From: CAZCCV01 sp964497515
GTDB taxonomy: Bacteria; Armatimonadota; UBA5829; DTLH01
Direction: 5' to 3'
DNA: 64,000 nucleotides
NCBI GenBank assembly: GCA_964497515.1
Contig: CAZCCV010000002.1
Coordinates: 1 to 64,000 of the forward strand
The position numbers were made by a program, and so were the translations under genes. Below are positions 43,801 through 51,415 of this stretch, piece after piece; position 1 is the stretch's first letter; each line of letters starts with the position of its first letter. The notes beneath the pieces were generated by a model. The model was not told where the DNA came from, did no database searches, and saw only the letters and a list, made by a program, of their open reading frames with translations.

Positions 43801-45285
43801 TTACTCCAGACCGGCTTCAGCCATCTCAAGGGCTCTAAGCATGGCACTCGATTTGTTTACAGTCTCCTGATATTCGTTTGCAGGAACGGATTCCGCAATT
43901 ATTCCCGCTCCGGCCTGCACATACCCTGTACTATTATGTATAATTATCGTGCGAATTGTTATACATGCATCCATGTCTCCAGAGTACCCAAAATAGCCGA
44001 TTGCACCCGCATATGGCCCTCGTTTTGTCGGTTCAAGCTCGTCGATAATCTCCATAGCCCTCGGCTTTGGCGCACCGGACACAGTCCCCGCAGGGAAGGT
44101 AGCACGCAATACATCGAACTGGTTCAACCCGTCCTTAAGAGCGCCTCTTACGTTAGAGACGATATGCATCACGTGAGAATACCGCTCTACTGTCATTAGC
44201 TCATCGACCCGCACGGTTTCTGCATCGCACACTTTGCCAAGGTCATCTTTTCCGAGGTCGACAAGCATCATATGCTCTGCCTGTTCTTTTGTATCGGCCA
44301 GAAGTTCACTTTCAAGCAGCCGATCTTCCTCCGGCGTTTTGCCACGGCGACGTGTGCCGGCAATCGGTCTTGTTGTTACCTCTCCGCGGCGCACCGTAAC
44401 CAGAATTTCAGGCGATGAACCGATTAGCTTTGTGTCACCAAAAGAAAGATAGTACATATAAGGAGATGGGTTCACCGATCTTAACGCTCGGTATATGTCG
44501 AAGGGATCGGCTGCAACAGTGGTTGAAAACCGCTGCGACACGACCACCTGCACAATATCTCCGGCTGCGACGTAGTCCTTGCATTTTGTCACAGCCTGCT
44601 CGAAGTCCTCTCTTGTCGCGAAGTTCGACTGCACATCGCTCTTTGGCAGGCTATTCGTAGCTGTTTTGGTCGAGGTTGGTCGTTTAATTGACTGAACAAG
44701 CCGATCGATCTTTTCTATTGCCTCATCGTACGCCGCGTCAACGTTTCCATCTGTTCGCACATTTGCTAGCGCCAGTATTTTGTGCTGCACGTGATCAAAG
44801 ATGAGCAGAGTGTCGGCGAAGGCCAGCATACAATCAGGCAAGCCTGTGTCGTCCTCAGGAACATTCGGCAAGTCCTCGAAGAACCGCACTAAATCGTAGC
44901 CGAGATATCCAACTGCTCCGCCACAGAACCTCGGAAGATTGGGATCTGGCCACCACTTTATACCGGACATCTCAGCCTCGAGTGTATGCAGCGGATCCTC
45001 ACCAGGTTTCAGCTCTATTACTTCAGTGCAGCCGTCTCTAATTAGTTCGACCCTGCGTCCAATACTCTGCATTATTGTATGCGGATTGCTCCCCAAAAAC
45101 GAATAACGGGCGAGTCTTTCTCCTCCTTCAACACTTTCAAGCAGAAAGGCCGCACCACCATTTTCGGAGATTCTTCGAAACGCAGAGACAGGTGTCTCCA
45201 TATCTGCCAGAATCTCTCTGTAGACAGACTGCAGATTGGAAGACTCAGCTCTTCTTCTGAATTCTTTTCTGTCCGGATAGTACAT
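43801..45285 (-). CDS. trpE: Anthranilate synthase component I
   Basis: This is a 494-aa chorismate-utilising enzyme that makes anthranilate. LLESVEGGERLARYSFLG near residue 49 is the tryptophan feedback site. PSPYMYYLSFGDTKLIGSSPEILVTV, the PIAGTRRRGKTPEED block, VMHIVSNVRG and FPAGTVSGAPKPRAMEII follow. It is TrpE rather than PabB by the LLES block and context. No TrpG amidotransferase is fused or encoded in the operon, so the glutaminase must come from elsewhere, for example a shared PabA. It has a good SD (AAGGAAG) about 12 bases after the attenuator T tract. Confidence 0.97.
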   Translation of the reverse strand: MYYPDRKEFRRRAESSNLQSVYREILADMETPVSAFRRISENGGAAFLLESVEGGERLARYSFLGSNPHTIMQSIGRRVELIRDGCTEVIELKPGEDPLHTLEAEMSGIKWWPDPNLPRFCGGAVGYLGYDLVRFFEDLPNVPEDDTGLPDCMLAFADTLLIFDHVQHKILALANVRTDGNVDAAYDEAIEKIDRLVQSIKRPTSTKTATNSLPKSDVQSNFATREDFEQAVTKCKDYVAAGDIVQVVVSQRFSTTVAADPFDIYRALRSVNPSPYMYYLSFGDTKLIGSSPEILVTVRRGEVTTRPIAGTRRRGKTPEEDRLLESELLADTKEQAEHMMLVDLGKDDLGKVCDAETVRVDELMTVERYSHVMHIVSNVRGALKDGLNQFDVLRATFPAGTVSGAPKPRAMEIIDELEPTKRGPYAGAIGYFGYSGDMDACITIRTIIIHNSTGYVQAGAGIIAESVPANEYQETVNKSSAMLRALEMAEAGLE

Positions 45286-45305
45286 TCGGTTCTTCCTTTC
45301 GGTAG

Positions 45306-45342
45306 AAAAAAAGCAGCCACGACAACTATAGTCCGCGGCTGC
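45306..45342 (-). terminator. trp attenuator terminator
   Basis: GCAGCC pairs with GGCTGC and the stem extends by about four more pairs, including wobbles. Seven T follow directly on the minus strand, 20 bases before trpE. The 5' arm also contains CCGCGGA, which can instead pair with TCCGCGG at 45356-45362. Confidence 0.85.
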
Positions 45343-45355
45343 TAAAACAAGAAAA

Positions 45356-45385
45356 CCGCGGATGACCCTGTGAAGTCGTCCACGG
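45356..45385 (-). promoter_or_regulatory. trp attenuator upstream hairpin (anti-antiterminator)
   Basis: CCGTGGA pairs with TCCGCGG and, after one mismatch, GAC pairs with GTC, leaving an 8-base loop. Its 3' arm TCCGCGG is complementary to CCGCGGA in the terminator, so the three structures exclude one another as in classical attenuation. Confidence 0.75.
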
Positions 45386-45414
45386 CTACAGAATGGCTAT
45401 ATCAGATTCGTCTG

Positions 45415-45501
45415 CTAGATGCGTGCCTGTAGGTCGACTCCACCGAATATGGAGCCGCGCCAGACCCACTTGATCTTGCCTCCGAATGCTACCAGACCCA
45501 T
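45415..45501 (-). CDS. trpL: trp operon leader peptide
   Basis: This is a 28-residue open reading frame between the trp promoter and the attenuator. The start ATG has GAGGA 6 bases upstream. Residues 12 and 14 are Trp (Lys-Trp-Val-Trp-Arg), two of 28 codons for the rarest amino acid. The stop lies 30 bases before the first hairpin. By analogy with proteobacterial trpL, ribosome stalling at the Trp codons would favour the antiterminator. The distance from the Trp codons to the hairpins is longer than in E. coli, so an extra pairing (GGCTCCA with TGGAGTC inside the leader) may take part. The peptide itself probably has no other function. Confidence 0.7.
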   Translation of the reverse strand: MGLVAFGGKIKWVWRGSIFGGVDLQARI

Positions 45502-45518
45502 AATTTTTCCTCAAATGA

Positions 45519-45547
45519 AATATACCAGTCTGCACTCCACATGTCAA
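45519..45547 (-). promoter_or_regulatory. trpLp: Promoter of the trp operon
   Basis: On the minus strand a perfect TTGACA and TATATT are 17 bases apart. Transcription would start about 12 bases before the leader-peptide ATG. Confidence 0.85.
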
Positions 45548-45631
45548 TAGTCCGTGGCTCAGAATTCTTAAAACAGGGAAAAATGCCGGGCCACGCAGGA
45601 TTGACCCGCTTTTATGCTTAACTGATGTATT

Positions 45632-46051
45632 ATGACGAACAATAGTGCTTATCCGAGGCCAGCAATAGGTGCCATCATAATCCGTGGCAACGATATTCTT
45701 CTCATTCGCCGTGGAGCAGAGCCTGGCCGTGGCAGATGGTCGGTTCCCGGAGGGAGTGTCGAACTCGGTGAGACTCTCCACGAAGCAGTGATTCGAGAGA
45801 CTTTTGAAGAAACTGGGCTCACAGTCGAAGTCGGAAAACTGGCTGGAGTCTACGAACTTATCATTAGAGACGACGAAGGGATTTCTTTCCATTACGTTCT
45901 GATAGACTTCTTCGCTGCAAGCAGAAGCGGTGAACCTGTGGCAGCTTCAGATGCCTCCGAATGCAGATGGGTGCCACTCGATGGGTTAGGAGAGTACGAC
46001 GTCACCGAATCGCTCCTCGCCTGTCTGCGAGAGAACAATCTGATTTCGTAG
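45632..46051 (+). CDS. Nudix hydrolase
   Basis: This is a 139-aa Nudix protein. The full Nudix box is GGSVELGETLHEAVIRETFEETGL, with all metal-binding Glu residues. It is preceded by IGAIIIRGNDILLIRRG and GRGRWSVPGG, the ADP-ribose/NADH or 8-oxo-dGTP type. The substrate is not decidable. No SD is visible before the ATG and a TATGCT box lies about 13 bases upstream, so the mRNA may have almost no leader. It is divergent from the trp operon. Confidence 0.9.
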   Translation: MTNNSAYPRPAIGAIIIRGNDILLIRRGAEPGRGRWSVPGGSVELGETLHEAVIRETFEETGLTVEVGKLAGVYELIIRDDEGISFHYVLIDFFAASRSGEPVAASDASECRWVPLDGLGEYDVTESLLACLRENNLIS

Positions 46052-46064
46052 CGCGCTTCCCGGC

Positions 46065-47387
46065 CTAGAGTTTGCAGGCCGCTAACGCAGCTTCCTGCCG
46101 AATGTCATCAGCATCAACCCTGCGATACTCTCCACGTCGGTAGATAACCTCACCCGCTACCATAGTCAGTATCACATCTGAAGCGGAACAACCATATACT
46201 ACTGCCGATACTGGGGCATTAGATCCGAATGCCGCAGGCGTAGCAAGGTCGACAGCAACTATGTCAGCCTGTTTGCCGGGTTCTATACTTCCAATCTCAG
46301 ATGCGAGCCCGAGCGCTTCCGCACCACCCAGAGTCGCAAGTTCCAGTACGCGAGCGGCATCCATTGCTTCCACCGATCCCCTCATCATCCGTTGTGCAAG
46401 GATAGCAAATCTCATCTCTTCAAACATATCCATCGCATCGTCGCTCGCCGCACTGTCTGTGCCGATACCAGTAGTAATGCCTCGTCCTACGATTTTATCT
46501 AGTGGAGATACCCCAACTGCAAGCTTCGCGTTCGACTTAGGACAATGCACCACGGATGTATGCTCTTTAGCTATAGTGTCCAAGTCTTTGTCTGTTACGT
46601 GCACGCAGTGGGCGAGCAGGGTTTTTGGGCCAAGCAACCCTATATCCTGCAAATAGGCGATCGGTGTAATGCTCCTGGGGACAAAATTGAACTGAAACAA
46701 CCTGTAAATATCCGCTATATGTCCCTCTGCGCTCTCGATGAGAGCGACTTCGTCTTTGCTTTCCGACGCGTGTAAGGCGATCGCGAGGTTTTGCTCCCTT
46801 GCCAGTTTTGTAACAAGCTTCAGCAGACGTTCGCTTGATGTGTAAACAGAGTGGGGAGAGACACCCACAGTAAGCCTCTCCCCGGCCTTTTCAGATAGCT
46901 CTGAGATGCACTCAGCGAGCCGGATTATCTGATCTTTGAAGTCGCCATTGGGGTCGGGGCCAAAAGTCTCCTGATAGACAATTCCTCTTAGCCCCGCTTC
47001 TCTTGCTGCTTCGATAACCGCGCCGGAGATCGACGAATCAGCTATGGTAGTCACTCCACTGCGAACTAACTGCAGCGCTCCGAGTCGTGCGGATGCCAGA
47101 AAGTCGTCGTATTCCAGCTTTTTCCCAACATCCGTTAGAGTTCTGATCCACGGTAGAAATGGTTGGTTTTCAGCCACACCGCGAAAGATTGTGTAATCTA
47201 GATGGGTGTGCGCATTAACAATACCCGGCAGGATGACTGCGTGCCCAAGATCCTCAGTAGGCTCCGCTGGCAGCGTAGAAGACAGGTCGGAGCCGACAGC
47301 CTCAATCCGTCCGCCCCGAACCAGGACTTCACCATCTATTATTGGTTCCCCAACCATTGTCAACACGTAGTGAGATCGATAGATCAT
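46065..47387 (-). CDS. Amidohydrolase, MTA/SAH deaminase-like
   Basis: This is a 440-aa amidohydrolase of the ATZ/TRZ and adenosine-derivative deaminase group. Metal ligands are visible in GIVNAHTHLDYT, IALHASESKDE and LLAHCVHVTDKDL, and the catalytic Asp is in IGTDSAASDD. VVHCPKSNAKLAVGVSPL is typical of MTA/SAH deaminases. Aminodeoxyfutalosine deaminase of menaquinone synthesis is an equally plausible member. It is the last gene of a same-strand run behind xylB, fsa and ald. Confidence 0.82.
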   Translation of the reverse strand: MIYRSHYVLTMVGEPIIDGEVLVRGGRIEAVGSDLSSTLPAEPTEDLGHAVILPGIVNAHTHLDYTIFRGVAENQPFLPWIRTLTDVGKKLEYDDFLASARLGALQLVRSGVTTIADSSISGAVIEAAREAGLRGIVYQETFGPDPNGDFKDQIIRLAECISELSEKAGERLTVGVSPHSVYTSSERLLKLVTKLAREQNLAIALHASESKDEVALIESAEGHIADIYRLFQFNFVPRSITPIAYLQDIGLLGPKTLLAHCVHVTDKDLDTIAKEHTSVVHCPKSNAKLAVGVSPLDKIVGRGITTGIGTDSAASDDAMDMFEEMRFAILAQRMMRGSVEAMDAARVLELATLGGAEALGLASEIGSIEPGKQADIVAVDLATPAAFGSNAPVSAVVYGCSASDVILTMVAGEVIYRRGEYRRVDADDIRQEAALAACKL

Positions 47388-47434
47388 AAGCTGATTCTTA
47401 CACCTACAGATGAATGAGCCTTACGATTGTCTAG

Positions 47435-48559
47435 TTAATGTACCTCACTCAGCAAGGTTTCAATCGGATAGGTCTCGCAACCAAAGAGTTCAGCAATCTC
47501 GGGAAGCACGATTTTGCCGTAGGCCACATTCAGCCCTTTGCGGAGTGCCTGATTCTCGAGCATTGCACTCCTCCAGCCTTTGTTAGCAAGCTGAAGCATA
47601 TATGGTGCTGTGACGTTTGTGAGTGCGTAGGTAGAGGTGCACGCCACAGCCCCCGGCATATTGCCTACACAATAGTGCAGAATCCCTTCTTCGATATAAA
47701 CCGGATCGGCGTGGGTTGTGGGTCTTGTGGTTTCAAAGCATCCGCCTTGGTCGACTGCAATGTCCACTAGCACCGCATTAGGTTTCATCAACCTGATCAT
47801 CTCCCGGGTTACTACCACAGGAGTTCTTGCCCCCGGTCTTAACACAGCTCCTATCACCAAGTCCGCTTCCTTTAGGGCCAACCTAAGGCTGTGAACATTC
47901 GAAACAAGCGTGTTTACGTTTGCTGGTAGAACATCGTCTAGATAGCGCAGCCTGTCGAGATTGATGTCGAGCACAATGACGTTTGCTCCCATCCCAGCAG
48001 CGATTTTTGCGGCGTTCATACCAGCCACACCGCCGCCTATTACCACGACATTTGCAGGTGCGACACCGGGCACGCCACCGAGCAGCATTCCTCGGCCGCC
48101 CATAGGTCGCTCCAGATACTTTGCACCCTCCAATATCGACATACGTCCTGCTACTTCACTCATCGGGGTCAGTAGAGGAAGCGAGCCGTTTTCTTCTCTG
48201 ATAGTCTCGTAGGCAATGCATACTGCTTCTCTATCCAGCATCGCTTGGGTCAGAGCTTTGCTTGCTGCGAAGTGGAAATACGTGAATATGGCCTGGCCTC
48301 GGCGGATCAACTCGTACTCCTGTGGCATAGGCTCTTTGATTTTGACTATCAGGTCAGCCGCTTCGAATACTTTTGCCGATGTAGATGCGGATCTTGCCCC
48401 AGCTTCGTTGTATTCGCTATCGCTTACACCTATTCCGTGTCCAGCTCCGGCTTCAACTATGACTTGGTGGCCGGACTGCGTCAGCATCTCTACAATCGCA
48501 GGAACTGCTGCAACTCGATACTCTTCAGTTTTGATTTCCTTCGGTATTCCGATTATCAT
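47435..48559 (-). CDS. ald: Alanine dehydrogenase
   Basis: This is a 374-aa NAD-dependent enzyme interconverting alanine with pyruvate and ammonia. MIIGIPKEIKTEEYRVAAVPAIVEML opens it, VKIKEPMPQEY carries the pyruvate-binding Lys, VVVIGGGVAGMNAAKIAAGMGANVIVLD binds NAD, and the active-site block is VDIAVDQGGCFETTRPTTH. It lies 54 bases after the aldolase gene. Together with alr it links alanine metabolism to nearby genes, though the two are not in one operon. Confidence 0.96.
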   Translation of the reverse strand: MIIGIPKEIKTEEYRVAAVPAIVEMLTQSGHQVIVEAGAGHGIGVSDSEYNEAGARSASTSAKVFEAADLIVKIKEPMPQEYELIRRGQAIFTYFHFAASKALTQAMLDREAVCIAYETIREENGSLPLLTPMSEVAGRMSILEGAKYLERPMGGRGMLLGGVPGVAPANVVVIGGGVAGMNAAKIAAGMGANVIVLDINLDRLRYLDDVLPANVNTLVSNVHSLRLALKEADLVIGAVLRPGARTPVVVTREMIRLMKPNAVLVDIAVDQGGCFETTRPTTHADPVYIEEGILHYCVGNMPGAVACTSTYALTNVTAPYMLQLANKGWRSAMLENQALRKGLNVAYGKIVLPEIAELFGCETYPIETLLSEVH

Positions 48560-48613
48560 TTACATTTGCCCTCAAACGATAATAGTGTGGAGCCAGCCGT
48601 CTGTCAGGCAAGC

Positions 48614-49261
48614 CTACTTATTCGGTACTGTCTCCCAGTCTTTAAGAAACTTCTTGATACCGGCGTCGGTTAACGGATGCCCAAACATCAGATTAAGCAC
48701 GGGGAAGGGGATAGTCGCAACGTGTGCCCCAATTCTTGCAGCTTCCACGACGTGCAGCGGATGTCTTATGCTTGCGACTATCACTTCGCTATCGAAACCA
48801 TAGGTGTCGATCATCTGCACCGCGTCATCTGCAACTACCATTCCGTCGTGTCCGATGTCATCGAGTCTGCCGGCGAACACGCTTACATACGTTGCTCCTG
48901 CCTTGCACGCAATGAGCGCCTGGTTGGCTGAGAAGACCAGTGTAACGTTGGTCTTAATTCCGTCTTCGGACAGCTGACGCACTGCCTGCATACCGTCTTT
49001 TGTCATAGGCACTTTTATTACAATATTCTTGTGCCAGTCGGATATTTCGTGTGCTTCTGCAATCATGCCTTTTGCATCAGTGCTGATCACCTCTGCGCTG
49101 ACAGGGCCGTCTACTATACTGCAAATCTCAAGAACAGTCTCCTTGAAATTCCTGCCCTCTTTTGCGATGAGTGAAGGGTTAGTTGTAACTCCGTTTACCA
49201 CTCCCCAGGAGGCAGCTTCCCTAATGCTGTCAACGTTGGCAGTGTCGATGAAAAACTTCAT
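48614..49261 (-). CDS. Fructose-6-phosphate aldolase/TalC-type transaldolase
   Basis: This is a 215-aa small transaldolase (MipB/TalC type). KFFIDTANVDSIREAASWGVVNGVTTNPSLIAKEG opens it, and the Schiff-base Lys is in NIVIKVPMTKDGM. GIKTNVTLVFSANQALIACKAGATYVSVFAGRLDDIGHDG completes the pattern. Members act either as fructose-6-phosphate aldolase or as transaldolase. It lies 15 bases after xylB, so a role as transaldolase in pentose use is likely. Confidence 0.93.
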   Translation of the reverse strand: MKFFIDTANVDSIREAASWGVVNGVTTNPSLIAKEGRNFKETVLEICSIVDGPVSAEVISTDAKGMIAEAHEISDWHKNIVIKVPMTKDGMQAVRQLSEDGIKTNVTLVFSANQALIACKAGATYVSVFAGRLDDIGHDGMVVADDAVQMIDTYGFDSEVIVASIRHPLHVVEAARIGAHVATIPFPVLNLMFGHPLTDAGIKKFLKDWETVPNK

Positions 49262-49276
49262 TGATCGAATACACTC

Positions 49277-50803
49277 CTATTCTGATACTTTTCGAAAATC
49301 GTCTTTCAATGACAGATACAGCGATTTATATTGTTCGTGATGTCGAGCGTAGACCGAATGGAGCTCTCTGTCAGGTGCCGTTGATGATTCCACTCGTACA
49401 GTCTCGCGACACGCTTCAGACACATCGCGATAGATACCAGTGCCAACACCGGCAAGCAACGCAGCGCCAAATCCCGGACCCTCTCCAACGTTTATCGTCA
49501 CGTGGTCTAGTCCGATGATATCTGTCTGCATTTTTCGCCAGAATGCGCTCTTGGCTCCACCGCCTGTTGCACGAACCTGCTCGATAGGTATATTCATTTC
49601 TTTGAAAATATCAAATGAATCCTTCAGCGCGAAGCTCACACCTTCCATCACCGCTCTCGCAAAGTGTTGTTTACTGTGCGCAAGTGTGAAGCCAAAGAAC
49701 ACACCGCGAGCGTAAGGGTCGGCGTGTGGAGTTCTTTCGCCGCTGATATAAGGCAGGAACGACAATCCATCGCAGCCGGGTGGGGCGAGTGCTGCTTCTT
49801 CCGAGATTACATCATATGGGTCTCGGTTGGTGTGTTTGGCTACGGCCTTTTCATTATCGCAGAAGGTGTCGCGATACCACCTGAGGCTGCCTCCAGCAGA
49901 CAGTACAACCCCCATTACGTGCCATTTGCCGGGAACCGCGTGACAAAATGTGTGGACTCTCAGTTTTGGATCAACTACTGGCTCATCAGAGTAAGCAAAG
50001 ACTACACCAGAAGTACCCACTGACGAGAATACCAGCCCGGGATGCACAATTCCGTTTCCAATGGCGCTGGCGGCGTTGTCACCGCCTCCACCTACGACAG
50101 GTGTCCCCGGTTTGAGACCCGTAAGCGCCGCGGCAGCTTCGGTTATTTGTCCGGAGACTTCCGGCGACTCATAGCAATTCGGCATCCATTCTTGTGACAC
50201 GCCGATCGCGTCCAGCATCTCATCCGACCACTTTCGGTGCTTCACGTCAAAGAGAGTGGTACCAGATGCGTCTGATACTTCCGTTGCGTGCTCGCCGGTC
50301 AGTTTCAATCTCACATAGTCCTTTGGCAACAGCACCTTTCGGACTCTCTTATAGTTTTCCGGCTCATTGTTTCTGAGCCAGACAATCTTTCCGGCTGTGA
50401 ATCCTGTTAGCACTGGGTTGCTAACAAGTTCTACTACACGGTTGCTCCCGACCTTCTCTGTAATCCATTGACACTCTGCAGCAGTGCGCTGGTCACACCA
50501 GAGGATGCTGGGGCGAATTACATTGTTGGACTCATCCAGAAACACGGCTCCGTGCATCTGCCCGCTGAGCCCTGCGCCGCGAATCTCTTCTCCGTTGATG
50601 CCGGCTTTTTGAATAGCCAATTTTGTTGCTTCTACGGAAGCATTCCACCAATCAGCCGGGTTCTGTTCCGCCCAGAGTGGCTTGGGTGTGTATAGCGGGT
50701 ATTCCAGTGTGGCCGATCCTACGACTTCGCCGCCTCGCGCAGTATCGATTACGAGTGCTTTGGTTCCGCTTGTGCCAATATCTATTCCCAACAGATAACT
50801 CAA
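49277..50803 (-). CDS. xylB: Xylulokinase
   Basis: This is a 508-aa FGGY-family sugar kinase. The N-terminal phosphate motif is YLLGIDIGTSGTKALVID, the substrate block is GLSGQMHGAVFLD with SILWCDQRTAAEC, and the C-terminal domain includes RATGGGAKSAFWRKMQTDI. MHG and WCDQR are characteristic of XylB. It phosphorylates D-xylulose. With the aldolase gene 15 bases downstream it forms a small pentose module; no xylose isomerase is next to it. The ATG has GAGGGGGATGAAGA upstream. Confidence 0.94.
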   Translation of the reverse strand: MSYLLGIDIGTSGTKALVIDTARGGEVVGSATLEYPLYTPKPLWAEQNPADWWNASVEATKLAIQKAGINGEEIRGAGLSGQMHGAVFLDESNNVIRPSILWCDQRTAAECQWITEKVGSNRVVELVSNPVLTGFTAGKIVWLRNNEPENYKRVRKVLLPKDYVRLKLTGEHATEVSDASGTTLFDVKHRKWSDEMLDAIGVSQEWMPNCYESPEVSGQITEAAAALTGLKPGTPVVGGGGDNAASAIGNGIVHPGLVFSSVGTSGVVFAYSDEPVVDPKLRVHTFCHAVPGKWHVMGVVLSAGGSLRWYRDTFCDNEKAVAKHTNRDPYDVISEEAALAPPGCDGLSFLPYISGERTPHADPYARGVFFGFTLAHSKQHFARAVMEGVSFALKDSFDIFKEMNIPIEQVRATGGGAKSAFWRKMQTDIIGLDHVTINVGEGPGFGAALLAGVGTGIYRDVSEACRETVRVESSTAPDRELHSVYARHHEQYKSLYLSLKDDFRKVSE

Positions 50804-50819
50804 GTGTTCTTCATCCCCC

Positions 50820-51190
50820 TCAGATTACGGACTTAATCCAATCGACAATTGTCTGTGCGGCTCTGAAGTGCAGGCGTGCGGACTTGCGATCGTACAGTTG
50901 AGCGGGCACACCATCTGATGATTCGGGGCATCTTGTGGCAAGAAACTCAGGGTTAAGCTCTGCCGCTGCTTTCATAACCACAAGTGGGGCATCCAGACAG
51001 TTGGCCATCTGGATGAGGTTGTGTCCTCTCGGGTTTCGGGCTGTCTTCTCGATATTGGCGGCTCTCAGTGCCTTTTCTGCAGCCTGTTGGCTGAAAAAGA
51101 CGCTTGCATAGTAGACACCTGCGTCAAGCAGCGTCACTGCCGTGGCGTAATCCGCTCTCGCCTGCGCCCAGTTGCTTTCAGCCGACTTTT
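50820..51190 (-). pseudogene. HEPN-domain protein, probably frameshifted at the 5' end
   Basis: The frame ending at 50820 encodes a HEPN domain: SNWAQARADYATAVTLLDAGVYYASVFFSQQAAEKALRA, then RGHNLIQM and PAQLYDRKSARLHFRAAQTIVDWI. The only usual start is GTG at 51135-51137, which cuts off the first helix. In the same frame the helix continues upstream to about 51190, but a TGA stops it and no start codon lies between. At 51187-51193 there is a CTTAAAAAAG run. Removing one A joins this frame to an upstream one ending EREGWLSLKK. A frameshift or sequencing error is the simplest reading. HEPN proteins are often toxins or nucleotidyltransferase partners, but no partner is seen here. Confidence 0.6.
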
Positions 51191-51415
51191 TTAAGGCTCA
51201 GCCACCCTTCGCGTTCCACTTCATCGCGCCTTCCAGTAGTAGCCGTGCTTATTTCCTTGACCGCCATACCAGATGACAATCTGCACATAGTGTATATACG
51301 AAAAACTGACCCCGCGTGAAACTTTTCTGCCAGCAACTCGGCAGCCGTATGCACATTTATACCATAAGGCATCAGTCGGAGTCCATGTGCTACGAGTCCA
51401 CGCCGCACCGTTCTT
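51191..51415 (-). other. Spacer with a possible 5' remnant of the HEPN gene
   Basis: An open frame on the minus strand (GTG at 51408, ending at 51178) runs into the HEPN domain region through the A6 run. Its translation (for example MAVKEISTATTGRRDEVEREGW) shows no family I recognise and no SD is found. It could be the displaced N-terminus of the HEPN gene or non-coding. Confidence 0.3.

Noticed and set aside
45345..45372. T-box-like string (AGGGT...CCGCGG) in the trp leader
   Set aside because: The essential UGGN bulge sequence is missing and the segment is fully used by a perfect attenuator hairpin. The Trp-rich leader peptide explains the region better.
45386..45892. Minus-strand open frame of 168 codons through the trp leader
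   Set aside because: It is antisense to the Nudix gene and in a different frame from the leader peptide; no motif was seen.
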